A stretch of 22,517 nucleotides of DNA from a virus. Of the stretch, positions 14,577-22,042 are shown piece by piece. The stretch is taken from positions 1 to 22,517 of IMG/VR virus record IMGVR_UViG_3300042376_001192; one strand, 5' to 3'. Positions within the stretch are counted from its first letter, which is position 1, and every line of letters begins with the position of its first letter. The notes under the pieces are model-generated. The model ran no database searches. It worked only from the letters and a program-made list of their open reading frames with translations, and had not been told where the DNA came from. Position numbers and translations under genes: made by a program.

Positions 14577-15119
14577 TTACGAAATCTCCGCTATAGAGAC
14601 GCCGACAGTCGTTGACGCCGTGGCGGCCAGTGAATCAGTCGCCGTGCAACGCCAGACCGCCGTAAAATCCTGGCCAAGCGCCGTAATAGTGCCGCTGAAT
14701 GTCGTCGTGACCGCAGTTGGCGAGCCCGCTGTAAACACCGCATCGCCTGACACATAAGCCCATGCGTAAGTGTAAGGGCCAGTGCCGCCCGATGCCGTCA
14801 CGGTCACGGAATTTGTCGTCACCGATCCTGTACCGAGCCGTGAACCAAAAACCCCCGACCTGTTGGCTGAAAGCGTGAACGAGAGTGCTGCGTCGGCAAC
14901 ATCCGTTGCAGCCTGCGCCGCCGCATCCGCCGTAGCCTGTGCTGCCGCCGCATCGGCCCGCGCCTGTTCCGCAGCAAGTGCCGCCGCCGCCACGCCGCTG
15001 TTTACGTTTGTCGTGAAGGACACGCCGCCCGTCAGGTACTTGTACCACTCAGGCGTTAATCGCCCGTCCTTGTCCACAAGCGGCACGGCCAGCGATGGCG
15101 GTTTAGGAGCCCGCGCCAT
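14577..15119 (-). CDS. Virion protein with coiled coil and Ig/PKD-like domain, 180 aa
   Basis: The ATG at 15119 shares its A with the tail hub stop (TGATG). The N-terminus has 'PLVDKDGRLTPEWYKYLTG' (about 13-31), a short motif (P-L-V-D-x-x-G-x-x-T-P-E-W-Y) that I know from several phage structural proteins. An alanine-rich coiled coil follows (about 43-80), then a strand-rich domain (about 83-180) with 'SGGTGPYTYAWAYVSGDAVF', typical of PKD/Ig-like folds. It occupies the position of the P22 tail needle gp26 but does not resemble it beyond having a coiled coil. It could be a short fibre or needle-like tail tip, or a decoration protein. Confidence 0.75.
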   Translation of the reverse strand: MARAPKPPSLAVPLVDKDGRLTPEWYKYLTGGVSFTTNVNSGVAAAALAAEQARADAAAAQATADAAAQAATDVADAALSFTLSANRSGVFGSRLGTGSVTTNSVTVTASGGTGPYTYAWAYVSGDAVFTAGSPTAVTTTFSGTITALGQDFTAVWRCTATDSLAATASTTVGVSIAEIS

Positions 15120-16543
15120 CACAGATCCTCATTGACGAGGACGCCCAGATAGGCCGCCGGCGCGGGGTCGGATTTGCTGAACTGGAACACCATGCCCGCG
15201 AGCTTCGTGCGCCCGCAGCGATGCCAGACCGTCCGTTGATCGTAGACACCCTGCGCGCCGAGCTTGCGGTCGCGCCAGTTTGTCCACGTATTGCCGCCGT
15301 CCACTGACGCGCGCATCCGCACGATAGGGTCAACACCCTGTCCCGTCGCCACGCCAACGCCCTTGGAGCTTTCCAGCCGCAGCGTCGTGATGGGCAGGCT
15401 GTCCGGTGCGCCCGACAGATGCGCCGTGAACTCGCGAACGATCTCGGTTCCCATCGTGGAGGCGGTCGCCATGCTCTCGGACGTGTAGTCCCGGCTCAGT
15501 TCGTCAAATTGTCCCGTGCCGTCGCAGACAAACACGCGGCCCGCTGCCGTGATGATGTCCGTGTAGCGCCACGAGTTTTGCAGGTTCGTCCCGCGCGTGT
15601 GCCATTCCTGCGTCAGCACGTCGAAGATCATGCAAGCCGTAGGCGTCCGGTAGCTGACGAAGATATGCCCCCGGTCCTGGTACGTCTTGCCGATGATGTT
15701 TGCAGCGCCTGCACTGCGCAGCGCCGCAGATACCCACGGCTCGGACACGATGGGCGAGCCGCCCTGCCCCAGCCTGCGGACATTGAACGCCTCGTCCACG
15801 AAGAACAAGCTGTTATCGGCCTTGACGATGCCGTCACGGCACGCGCAGCCAACCTGCTGCGTCATGCCTCCCTGCATGGCAAACGGGTCGGCGCTGTCGC
15901 CGGTCTGCGACCAAACTTCAATCGTCTGCGAACCCAGCAGGTAGTAGAACTCGCCCAGCACGCGGCCGGCGACGATATCGTCAGGCGAACTCTCTGCCGT
16001 GTAGTAATTCAGCGCCGTGACGTCATCGAGGTCGAGAACCGCCGTAAAGCCAAAGCGGTTCTTATAGGTGAACAGCCCGCGCTGCCCGAGCGTGTCAACC
16101 GACGTGAACGCGGTTGCCCCTGCATCGCTCAGAAGCGTTGCATACTGCGCATCCGTCACCGCAGCGATGGCCGTCCCGGTCGAGACGTACAGCCCGCCAT
16201 TGAACAGGCCAAAGCCCTCGGTTTCCGTGAATGCGAAATCCCCGCGATCCGTCCCGCTGATGGTCCCCGTAAGGCTGCTTGTCGTGTTGGAGCTAGGCAC
16301 AAACGTCGATAGCGTTGTCCCCTGCGCGATCAGCACGTTGCCCGAGGCGTGACCGTCTGCCTGCCACATCCCTCGGCACGCGCCGGCGAAGTCGGCACGC
16401 TGGAGAGTGCCAGGCGCTTCGATCAGCACGTTCTCGCGCGTGGGGTCGTTCGGATGCGGCTCGCGGTAGACGTTGTGGCACTTCTTCTCGGCAAGCCCCG
16501 TGACAACAGCGGAGGCTGCGGAAGTCGCCATTGGCACGCGCAT
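15119..16543 (-). CDS. Packaged-DNA stabilisation protein, P22 gp10-like tail hub, 474 aa
   Basis: In P22, gp10 forms a hexameric hub below the portal and gp4, closing the head after packaging. I start at ATG 16543, which overlaps the previous TGA (TGATG), although the frame is open further upstream. The length (474) is almost that of P22 gp10 (472). Features in common include 'SQTIEVWSQTGDSADPF' mid-protein followed by a GI-x-K segment, an 'ESSKGVGVATGQG' stretch, and the C-terminal end 'YDQRTVWHRCGRTKLAGMVF', which parallels YDKRVLWKRVGRIRRLIGF of P22 gp10. The N-terminal region has 'VYREPHPNDPTRENVLIEAP'. It is adjacent to the gp4-like gene, as in P22. Confidence 0.88.
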   Translation of the reverse strand: MRVPMATSAASAVVTGLAEKKCHNVYREPHPNDPTRENVLIEAPGTLQRADFAGACRGMWQADGHASGNVLIAQGTTLSTFVPSSNTTSSLTGTISGTDRGDFAFTETEGFGLFNGGLYVSTGTAIAAVTDAQYATLLSDAGATAFTSVDTLGQRGLFTYKNRFGFTAVLDLDDVTALNYYTAESSPDDIVAGRVLGEFYYLLGSQTIEVWSQTGDSADPFAMQGGMTQQVGCACRDGIVKADNSLFFVDEAFNVRRLGQGGSPIVSEPWVSAALRSAGAANIIGKTYQDRGHIFVSYRTPTACMIFDVLTQEWHTRGTNLQNSWRYTDIITAAGRVFVCDGTGQFDELSRDYTSESMATASTMGTEIVREFTAHLSGAPDSLPITTLRLESSKGVGVATGQGVDPIVRMRASVDGGNTWTNWRDRKLGAQGVYDQRTVWHRCGRTKLAGMVFQFSKSDPAPAAYLGVLVNEDL

Positions 16544-16899
16544 CAGAAATACTCGGCCCGGGTCGGCTTGTTGAACCGCTCGCCGCTCTGAACCAGACGC
16601 CGCAAGTTGCGTTCGGCTGTCGGCTCGTAAGTCTGCCGGAACGATGCGGCCTGCCCGCCGTCCATGTAGTCGTCTGCCGCGTGGCAGGCGACATACATAG
16701 CCAAATCCTCGAGCATCGATTGCGGACATGCGCTGTCGGACCAGTAGGCAATGCCGAGGTCGCGCAGCTTCTCGTTGACGCTGGCAATCAGCCCCTCGAT
16801 CAGTGAGCTGTCCTCGGCTTCCGCCGTCTCGCCTGCTTGCAGCACCTTGAGCTTTTGCAGCACGCGGTTGCGCAGCTCGGCAAGGGTCGCGTCAGCCAT
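16543..16899 (-). CDS. P22 gp4-like head-tail adaptor protein, 118 aa
   Basis: A helical protein that in P22 binds the portal ring and stabilises packaged DNA. The sequence runs LAELRNRVLQKLKVLQAGET, then DSSLIEGLIASVNEKLRDLG, then 'MYVACHAADDYM' and a C-terminal helix with 'EPTAERNLRRLVQS' ending NKPTRAEYF. This helix pattern is typical of the gp4/HK97 gp6 adaptor superfamily. It is shorter than P22 gp4 (about 166 aa). It overlaps the previous gene by 8 bases and is followed directly by the gp10-like gene, which makes the assignment stronger than sequence alone. Confidence 0.82.
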   Translation of the reverse strand: MADATLAELRNRVLQKLKVLQAGETAEAEDSSLIEGLIASVNEKLRDLGIAYWSDSACPQSMLEDLAMYVACHAADDYMDGGQAASFRQTYEPTAERNLRRLVQSGERFNKPTRAEYF

Positions 16900-17233
16900 T
16901 GACCACCTCGCCCTCGATCACTTCCAGCGGCTCGCGTGTCGCGCCTTCCAGCGCCGCGCGCAGCCGTTCGATGCCCCAGCGCTTGTCGTAGTTTGCGCCG
17001 AGGTCGTCCAGTTGCTGCTTGATGATGGCGCGTTCGTCCTGTTCCCGTGAGCCTTTCGGCTCTGGCGCATCCTGCGGAACTTCCGTGAAATACGGATGGT
17101 TCCGCAGTTTGTTGACCTGCCAGGGCAACAGGTGCCCGACATCAACAGGAGCGCCAGCCGAAAACGTGACGCCGTAGAGGGAGGCGAACTCGTCGCCCCC
17201 CTCATCGTCACCTTTCCAGATGAACACCGACAT
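16892..17233 (-). CDS. Small head-region protein, 113 aa
   Basis: The ATG at 17233 shares its A with the previous stop (TAATG). The N-terminal half is strand-rich with 'YGVTFSAGAPVDV' and 'LRNHPYFTEV' (a V-x-F-x-x-G-x-P-V-x-V, then H-P-x-F pattern that I recognise from small phage head or connector proteins). The C-terminal part (about 72-105, QLDDLGANYDKRWGIERLRA) is like the short HeH/SAP-type helix-extension-helix found at the end of many phage structural proteins. It lies between the capsid genes and the adaptor. Its exact role is unknown. Confidence 0.7.
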   Translation of the reverse strand: MSVFIWKGDDEGGDEFASLYGVTFSAGAPVDVGHLLPWQVNKLRNHPYFTEVPQDAPEPKGSREQDERAIIKQQLDDLGANYDKRWGIERLRAALEGATREPLEVIEGEVVNG

Positions 17234-17745
17234 TAAACGGCCAGCGTCGGATCGACCACGTAGTACACGACGAGCGAGATGGTGCCCGTGTGGCCTGCGT
17301 TGCCGGCTACGTTGGCTTCGACTTGCAGCTTTGTCTTCTTCGTGAAGAACGGCAGCACGCCAGTGGCGAGAATGCCGCTCAGCGGGTACATGAGGCCCGC
17401 AACCGGCGACACGTTGCCAAGGGCAAACGCGTCACCCGTCAGCACGCCGAGATTGCCAAGCCCGTCAGGGTCGGCAGCGTCATATGTTCCCGAACCGCCG
17501 TTAGCGGCCCAGCCGAGGTCCATGTCCAGCGTCTCCGTGCCGGTATCAAGGTCGGCGCCGTAGAACATGCCTCCGACGACAACCGCCCCGGCCGGAACCC
17601 AGCACATTTCGAAGATGTCGCCATCTTCGACCGCAGCCCCGATTGTGTAGGAGCCGTAAGCGCACTGGAGAACGCCAGCCAGGGAAGGACCCGCAATCGG
17701 GAAGCCCGTTGCACCGCGCGTAGCGGTGAGTGTTTCAGCAACCAT
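17233..17745 (-). CDS. Probable capsid decoration or head protein, 170 aa
   Basis: A strand-rich, Gly/Ala/Thr-rich protein without charged helices or membrane spans, encoded directly downstream of the major capsid gene with AAGGAG nine bases before its ATG. It contains 'MCWVPAGAVVVGGMFYGADL', 'GTETLDMDLGWAANGGSGTY' and a C-terminal strand repeat 'GHTGTISLVVYYVVDPTLAV'. Proteins of this type (V-P-A-G-x-x-V...D-x-G...L-D-x-x-x-G) sit next to capsid genes in many phages and are thought to decorate or stabilise the head. The function is inferred from position and composition. Confidence 0.7.
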   Translation of the reverse strand: MVAETLTATRGATGFPIAGPSLAGVLQCAYGSYTIGAAVEDGDIFEMCWVPAGAVVVGGMFYGADLDTGTETLDMDLGWAANGGSGTYDAADPDGLGNLGVLTGDAFALGNVSPVAGLMYPLSGILATGVLPFFTKKTKLQVEANVAGNAGHTGTISLVVYYVVDPTLAV

Positions 17746-17758
17746 TGTTCAGTGCTCC

Positions 17759-18871
17759 TTACGAGTCGGCGGCGGCTGCGAAGAAGCACGACACCATGCC
17801 GTGTTGCTTGCCGTTGTATGCGAGTTTCTTGACGCCAAGCAGTTCCTCGATGGCAACGCCAGGGCGGAACTTGTAGTCCTTGTCCATGTCGCTGCGCGGG
17901 GTCGGCTCTTGACCCCATGCGATGCCGACAGCCTGCGCGCCGCACAGGAACACCGGACGGACGTCCGTTGTTCCAGAAGCGCCGGCGTTGGTCAGGTTGT
18001 AGGTGCCGGTCGATGACACGTCATCGATTTCAGGCACTTCGCGATGGATGATCCCGTCATACAGGAGGTCGCCGTCCTGGAAGATCGGGTTGTCGTCCAT
18101 GCCAGAGCCTTCACGCGAGCGAGCCTCACGGTTCGCCTGCGTCATCGTGGTGTCGGCCTTCAGGTCGCGGAATGTCCGCGCACCGTGGAACGCCACGTAG
18201 TATTCCCGGCCGTCCGCTGTCTTGTACGGGCGGATATGGGGGTCAGCCGACTTGGCGATGCGCTTCGCCAGCGACATCGACGCAACCGTGCATTTGTCGT
18301 CGGTCGTGTCGAGCGTCGCCGTGGCGGTTGCCCAAGTCGCGGAGTAGTTCGACTTGAGCTTGCCGAAAAGCAGGCGGTCAGCGTTCGCAGCCGCGTAAGC
18401 GTTGCGGTTCGCAGCCGACGAGCTTGCAAGCGTGACAGTCGTGTCGCCAGTCGTGACAGCCGACAGCATAGCCGTGATGACGTCATCGCGCAGCTTCTCC
18501 GCTTCCCACTGGCGCAGCATGTCTTTCGCGGCGCCGTACAGGTCAATCTCGGTCTTGTAGCTGGTCGATTTCGGCACGCGCACGCCGTTCCTGCGCCAAT
18601 CGACGGAGATTGCGCAGTTGTAGTTGCCGAGTTCTTCCTCGGCGCCGTCGAGCATGGTTGCCCCGCTCACGCCCTGGCCGACCAGTTTCGTGATCAGCGG
18701 GATGTTGATGGTCTTTCCCGCTTCTTCCTGCAGCTCATACTTGGCGATGATGATGGATGACGACGAGCGGCCCATGTACGGCTTGAAGCCGGATGCGCGG
18801 ACATACTCAGCGTAGTATTGGCTGATCCACTTCTGTTTTTCAGAAGCAGAAGCCAGCATGACTTCTGACAT
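17759..18871 (-). CDS. Major capsid protein (P22-like coat / DUF4043 type), 370 aa
   Basis: The main shell protein of the head. Residues 45-130 carry the most typical part: 'AGKTINIPLITKLVGQGVSG', then a DGAEEELGNYN segment and 'DWRRNGVRVPKSTSYKTEID', followed by a helix 'MLRQWEAEKLRDDVITAML'. This pattern (G-x-x-x-I-x-I-P-L...L-x-G-x-E-E-x-L...I-x-x-x-R-x-x-V) is that of the N4-gp56/DUF4043 phage capsid proteins. Length fits. It lies three bases after the scaffold gene and has AGAGGA upstream of its ATG. The gp4-like and gp10-like genes follow. The rest of the shell fold cannot be assigned by eye. Confidence 0.87.
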   Translation of the reverse strand: MSEVMLASASEKQKWISQYYAEYVRASGFKPYMGRSSSSIIIAKYELQEEAGKTINIPLITKLVGQGVSGATMLDGAEEELGNYNCAISVDWRRNGVRVPKSTSYKTEIDLYGAAKDMLRQWEAEKLRDDVITAMLSAVTTGDTTVTLASSSAANRNAYAAANADRLLFGKLKSNYSATWATATATLDTTDDKCTVASMSLAKRIAKSADPHIRPYKTADGREYYVAFHGARTFRDLKADTTMTQANREARSREGSGMDDNPIFQDGDLLYDGIIHREVPEIDDVSSTGTYNLTNAGASGTTDVRPVFLCGAQAVGIAWGQEPTPRSDMDKDYKFRPGVAIEELLGVKKLAYNGKQHGMVSCFFAAAADS

Positions 18872-18874
18872 TGG

Positions 18875-19606
18875 TTATCCTCTGAATAGGTTGTCAAAGG
18901 CATTGCCCGGCCCAACGGGGACGGAGCCTGCCCTTGCTGCCGCTGGTCTTCCGACCACACTCGGCGGGGGTTGCTGTGACGATGGGGCCGGCGAGACGCC
19001 TTGACCCTGAAGTTCAGCCAGTACCTGCGCGCGGATCTTCTCGGCTTCGCTCTTGCGCCATGCTTCCGGGTCTTGCCCGATCTCTGACATCAGCTTGTGC
19101 TGGCGGTGCCATTTGACGACAAAGTCGTATGGATGGATCTGGCCTTGCAGTTGCTGTTGCAGCATCGGGTTCTGACCGACAGCGGCAAGAAACGCCTGTT
19201 GCGCCTCGCTTACGATGTCCTCGCCGTGGGCCTGTCGGGCCATCAGCTCGGATGTGTTGAGGCGTTCGTTGAAGGCGATCCGCTGCTGTTCAGCGAGCGC
19301 ATACTGGATGATCCCCGAAGGGTCAGTCGGTATCTGCTCAGGCTGTTGCGGTTGCTGGTAGCGTTGTAGCTGTTGCTCGAGTTCTTCCCGCTTGCGGGTC
19401 TCGGCTTGTCGTTTGTCGCGCTCGTCTAGAAGCGCGGAGATGGGGACGAAACGCCCTGTTTCCGGATCGCGCGCCCTGCCATCGCCTTGCGGCTCGGGCT
19501 CCGGTGCGGCTGGCTTCTCGGCTTCGATGACCGGAGCGGATGGCTCAGGCGCAGCGGCGGCCGGTTCGTCAGCTTCGTCCAGAAAGTTCAGCTTCTCATC
19601 GCTCAT
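18875..19606 (-). CDS. Capsid scaffolding protein, 243 aa
   Basis: I start at ATG 19606, with AAAGG about eight bases upstream, rather than at an in-frame GTG (19630). The protein has an acidic Pro/Ala/Glu-rich N-terminus (1-45). It then has 'RDPETGRFVPISALLDERDK' (46-65), a motif seen in many phage scaffolds, and a long charged Gln-rich helix (60-90). A central helical region (95-200) and a disordered Pro/Ser/Gln-rich tail ending in NAFDNLFRG follow. Position immediately before the capsid gene and high helical, hydrophilic content support the call. It should direct coat assembly and leave the procapsid. Confidence 0.83.
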   Translation of the reverse strand: MSDEKLNFLDEADEPAAAAPEPSAPVIEAEKPAAPEPEPQGDGRARDPETGRFVPISALLDERDKRQAETRKREELEQQLQRYQQPQQPEQIPTDPSGIIQYALAEQQRIAFNERLNTSELMARQAHGEDIVSEAQQAFLAAVGQNPMLQQQLQGQIHPYDFVVKWHRQHKLMSEIGQDPEAWRKSEAEKIRAQVLAELQGQGVSPAPSSQQPPPSVVGRPAAARAGSVPVGPGNAFDNLFRG

Positions 19607-19689
19607 CGTTCGACCTTTCGTCGTCGTCACGCAATCGCCCGAAACAGCGGCGTCCTGTTTGACGCCCGTTGACCCCGGCGGCGGGTACG

Positions 19690-19715
19690 AAAAAACCCGC
19701 CTGATCAGGGCGGGT
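19690..19715 (-). terminator. Intrinsic terminator between the 153-aa gene and the scaffold gene
   Basis: On the - strand a 7-bp stem (ACCCGCC / GGCGGGT, arms 19709-19715 and 19695-19701) with a 7-base loop, itself part of the palindrome CCTGATCAGG, is followed by a run of T's (TTTTTC at 19690-19694). It lies downstream of the stop at 19742 and upstream of the scaffold start at 19606. This is a textbook intrinsic terminator in the middle of the late operon. No obvious promoter is seen between it and the scaffold gene. Confidence 0.8.
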
Positions 19716-19741
19716 CGTTCATCTCTTGAATGTCGGAAGCG

Positions 19742-20203
19742 TTACGCCGCGAGCAGCAGCATGATCGCTTCGTCCTCGTCTTCCTGTTCCTGCGCCGCGC
19801 GGGCCAATGCCTCGGCGCGTTGCCGGTCGTATTGCTCAAGCGCTGCGACAATCGCGGCCTGCGTTCTCGCGAATGCTGCATCCGGGCGCGCGATGATCTG
19901 CTGCGCTGCCAGCGGCGGGATTGCCGGCCGTGGCGTTGGCGGTTGCCACTTGTCCCCGAAATCCTTCGAGACAGGCTCTGGCTGCTTCTTCTTCTTGCGC
20001 TTCTTGTAATAATAGGGGTCTTCAAAGCCGCCTTGTGAGCGCGACTGGACTTCTTCAGTACCCTGACCTGACAGCGTCGCGGTGAACTCTGACGAGCCCG
20101 CAAAGCTTCCCGACATCGCGTTTGGGTCGGTTGCAGTTTCCTGCCCGCCCGCCGCTTTGAAGTAGAGCGCTTTCCAGTAGTCGGCTGAGAAAAAATTAGC
20201 CAT
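19742..20203 (-). CDS. Phage virion-associated protein, 153 aa
   Basis: The ATG at 20203 shares its A with the previous stop (TAATG). The N-terminus 'NFFSADYWKALYFKAAGG' (3-20) followed by 'GSFAGSSEFTATLSGQG' (32-48) is a motif I recognise from small phage structural proteins. A Lys-rich stretch (KKRKKKK, about 67-73), a Pro-rich linker and a C-terminal helix rich in Ala, Gln and Glu/Asp (about 98-148) follow. The 32-48 segment matches one unit of the 20-residue repeat in the neighbouring protein (20203-20991). It probably belongs to the virion; exact role unknown. Confidence 0.7.
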   Translation of the reverse strand: MANFFSADYWKALYFKAAGGQETATDPNAMSGSFAGSSEFTATLSGQGTEEVQSRSQGGFEDPYYYKKRKKKKQPEPVSKDFGDKWQPPTPRPAIPPLAAQQIIARPDAAFARTQAAIVAALEQYDRQRAEALARAAQEQEDEDEAIMLLLAA

Positions 20204-20991
20204 TAGTCGAGGTCGTAGGTTATGGCGGTTCGATTGCCGTCCGTGTCCACCGTCGCGACGATGCGGTTTGCACCATCAGCCACCGCGTTCCGTATGGTGA
20301 TGGTCGCCGTCCCGCCGCCTGAAATCTTGCCCGCCGTCGCCGCCGTCACCAGACGCAGCGCCTGCCTCAGTGTCAGGCCCGTCTCAACGTCTTCCTGATC
20401 GAGCAGGTAGGACGAGAAACCTTGCGCCTCCAGTGTGATGGCCGGCGCAAATGACCCAGCCAGCGAGCCTGACGCGTACCGGATCGCCTCGAAGCTTGCG
20501 ACACCCGTAAACGCGCCCACGATATTGCCCTTGGCGAGCACAGTGCCAGTGAAGGCAGCAACACCCGCGAACGATCCAACCGCACCCAGCGCCGCCGTGA
20601 CGTTGCCTGCGAAGGCCCCGATACCAGCAAACGAGCCGACACCCGAAACAACGAGCTGGCCCGTACCGGTGAACGTCGCAGCGCCATCAAACGTGCCGAC
20701 GATGTTCCGGCCCGCAGCGATCCCGCCAGACCAGCTTGCTACGCCGATGCTTTCGGAGTGGCTGGACAGACCGCCAGGCTTCTGCGGCAGCATCCAGCTT
20801 GACGGGTGCAAGTGGCCGCTCGGAATGCCCGACTTGGCCGAATAGCCTTGAGCCGTGAAGATGTTACGACGCGGTCCCGCCTTGTCGTTGTTGCTCTGCA
20901 GCGCAGGCGGATAAGCGTTGTTGCTCTGTGTCGCCCCGAAGATACGAACGCCCGCCGATGCGTCGCGGAAGCCGTTCTGGAGCAAAGCCAT
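20203..20991 (-). CDS. Repeat-containing virion protein with C-terminal phage module, 262 aa
   Basis: Residues 1-80 are polar and Asn/Ser/Gly-rich with no clear domain. Residues 81-200 are six in-phase 20-residue repeats whose first residue is Phe at 101, 121, 141, 161 and 181 (Ser at 81). The consensus is about FAGVAxFTGTV followed by GxxxxVGS, and is likely to form a small beta-helix or beta-solenoid. Residues 203-262 carry a conserved ending, 'TGLTLRQALRLVTAATAGKI' then 'ITIRNAVADGANRIVATVD' and 'GNRTAITYD', a module found at the C-terminus of many phage tail or virion proteins (LT-x-R-x-A-L-R-L...A-G-K...R-I-x-A-T-V-D...G-N-R-T). It is coupled to both neighbours by TAATG overlaps. Probably a virion surface protein. 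Confidence 0.75.
   Translation of the reverse strand: MALLQNGFRDASAGVRIFGATQSNNAYPPALQSNNDKAGPRRNIFTAQGYSAKSGIPSGHLHPSSWMLPQKPGGLSSHSESIGVASWSGGIAAGRNIVGTFDGAATFTGTGQLVVSGVGSFAGIGAFAGNVTAALGAVGSFAGVAAFTGTVLAKGNIVGAFTGVASFEAIRYASGSLAGSFAPAITLEAQGFSSYLLDQEDVETGLTLRQALRLVTAATAGKISGGGTATITIRNAVADGANRIVATVDTDGNRTAITYDLD
20392..20751 (-). repeat. Six degenerate 60-bp repeats encoding 20-residue units
   Basis: Within the 262-aa gene the translated sequence repeats every 20 residues (60 bases) over six units, with no phase slip. Conserved columns are Phe at position 1, Gly at 3, a hydrophobic residue at 7, Val/Leu at 18 and Gly at 19. The second to fifth units match best and the first and last are degenerate. 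DNA identity between units is lower than protein-pattern identity, pointing to old duplications. Confidence 0.85.
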
Positions 20992-21143
20992 TAGAGCGCA
21001 TCCGCTGCTTCCTGAAAGCCCGCATCGATCAGGCGCTGTTTAACCAGTTCCGTATTCTGCGCAATAAGAAGCGCGGCCAGGGTGAACAGGTTGCCCCGCC
21101 AGCTTGCGAAATCGTTGATGATGTCGAGCAGAGATTTATCCAT
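20991..21143 (-). CDS. Small helical protein, 50 aa
   Basis: The ATG at 21143 and the stop at 20991 both overlap neighbouring genes by one base (TAATG on each side), so I take the short 50-codon form rather than the upstream-open frame. The product is a single helical protein with a moderately hydrophobic middle (GNLFTLAALLIAQNTELVKQ) and charged ends. It is probably soluble or peripheral rather than membrane-spanning. No family recognised. Its place among virion protein genes suggests a minor structural or assembly role. Confidence 0.6.
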   Translation of the reverse strand: MDKSLLDIINDFASWRGNLFTLAALLIAQNTELVKQRLIDAGFQEAADAL

Positions 21144-22039
21144 TAGCCGCCATATCCCCAATCGAAGTCGGCCATAATCGTGCCGCCCGATGTCGTGGCG
21201 CCGGTCTGGAACATGAGAAACTGGATGTTCGCCCCGTCCTTGATTTGCGGCAGCGACGGGAAGGCGTTCACGAAGTCCAGCTTTGTGTAAAGGCCGGTCG
21301 CAGGGACAGGGATCGTCCACAGCGGCCGGCACAGGCCGATGATGACCGTGCCGGAAGCGTGCGCCGTACCCGCCCAGACCAGCGAGACGATGTCGGACAC
21401 ACCCGTGTCGCCCGCCGCAAGCGGAAGGAACGGGTTGTACTTGTTGGCCGCAGTCCCAGAGTTGAGCAGTTGACCCACGCCGAGCGAGGCCGTGCTTGTG
21501 AATGTGGTAGTCGCACCAGCGCCGCCGCCCGTGTCCAGATAGTTGACAATGCAGGTCGGCGCGTTGGCGCCTAGCGCCGTGTCAGCCGCCACGAACATTT
21601 GAAGACCGGCGCCATTGGCGTAGCGATCACCCGTGCTGCCCGTGTTGGAAATCGCCGTCATGGTCACGGTCTTTGTGCCCGTGGTCGAAACGTTGGTTCC
21701 CGACAAGGGCACATAGCCAACGAGGTCAATCGCCATCAGATACCACGGCGCACCCGCAGCCGCGACCACTGTCGCGCCAGCCGTCAGGAAGTGCTTCGTC
21801 GCTGTCGAGACGTTGCCACCATGATAAAGCGTTCCCTCGCCCCATGTGTCATTGGTCGCTACGTAGGTGAGGTCCGCTCCCGCAAACGTCGCAGCCGCAG
21901 GAAAGCCCGCATGGCCAGCAAGCAGCGTCCAGTGACCAGCCGTTCCGGCAGATGAAAGGGTTTTGTTGGAATAGACGTTGCCTGTTTTGCCGTTGGTCGT
22001 GATCTGGTTGATTAGGTCGTCCTGTGAAGACCAGCCCAT
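21143..22039 (-). CDS. Virion protein, paralogue of the neighbouring gene, 298 aa
   Basis: A strand-rich Gly/Thr/Ala/Val protein with no membrane span. The N-terminus 'MGWSSQDDLINQITTNGKTG' is followed by segments with HAGFPAAA and WGEGTLYHGGNVSTATKHFL. The C-terminal half contains 'YNPFLPLAAGDTGVSDIVSL' (201-220), 'VIIGLCRPL' and 'PQIKDGANIQFLMFQTGAT'. These segments align with YHPYLSLQAGDSGV, 'VIVQPI' and QIKDGAVLNLF of the next gene upstream, so the two are paralogues. Such strand-rich proteins near the head genes may be head fibres or tail-associated surface proteins. Function is inferred from location only. Confidence 0.7.
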   Translation of the reverse strand: MGWSSQDDLINQITTNGKTGNVYSNKTLSSAGTAGHWTLLAGHAGFPAAATFAGADLTYVATNDTWGEGTLYHGGNVSTATKHFLTAGATVVAAAGAPWYLMAIDLVGYVPLSGTNVSTTGTKTVTMTAISNTGSTGDRYANGAGLQMFVAADTALGANAPTCIVNYLDTGGGAGATTTFTSTASLGVGQLLNSGTAANKYNPFLPLAAGDTGVSDIVSLVWAGTAHASGTVIIGLCRPLWTIPVPATGLYTKLDFVNAFPSLPQIKDGANIQFLMFQTGATTSGGTIMADFDWGYGG

Positions 22040-22042
22040 GCG

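Noticed and set aside
15419-16312. + strand frame opposite the gp10-like gene
   Set aside because: The - strand protein matches a known family over its full length, so the + strand frame is a by-product of GC-rich codon use.
16544-16729. Upstream extension of the gp10-like gene to 16729
   Set aside because: The extension overlaps the gp4-like gene and is Arg-rich shadow sequence; the TGATG start at 16543 gives the expected 474-aa length.
19607-19690. Promoter search before the scaffold gene
   Set aside because: No TTGACA/TATAAT-like pair with proper spacing was found on the - strand; left as an open question rather than a feature.
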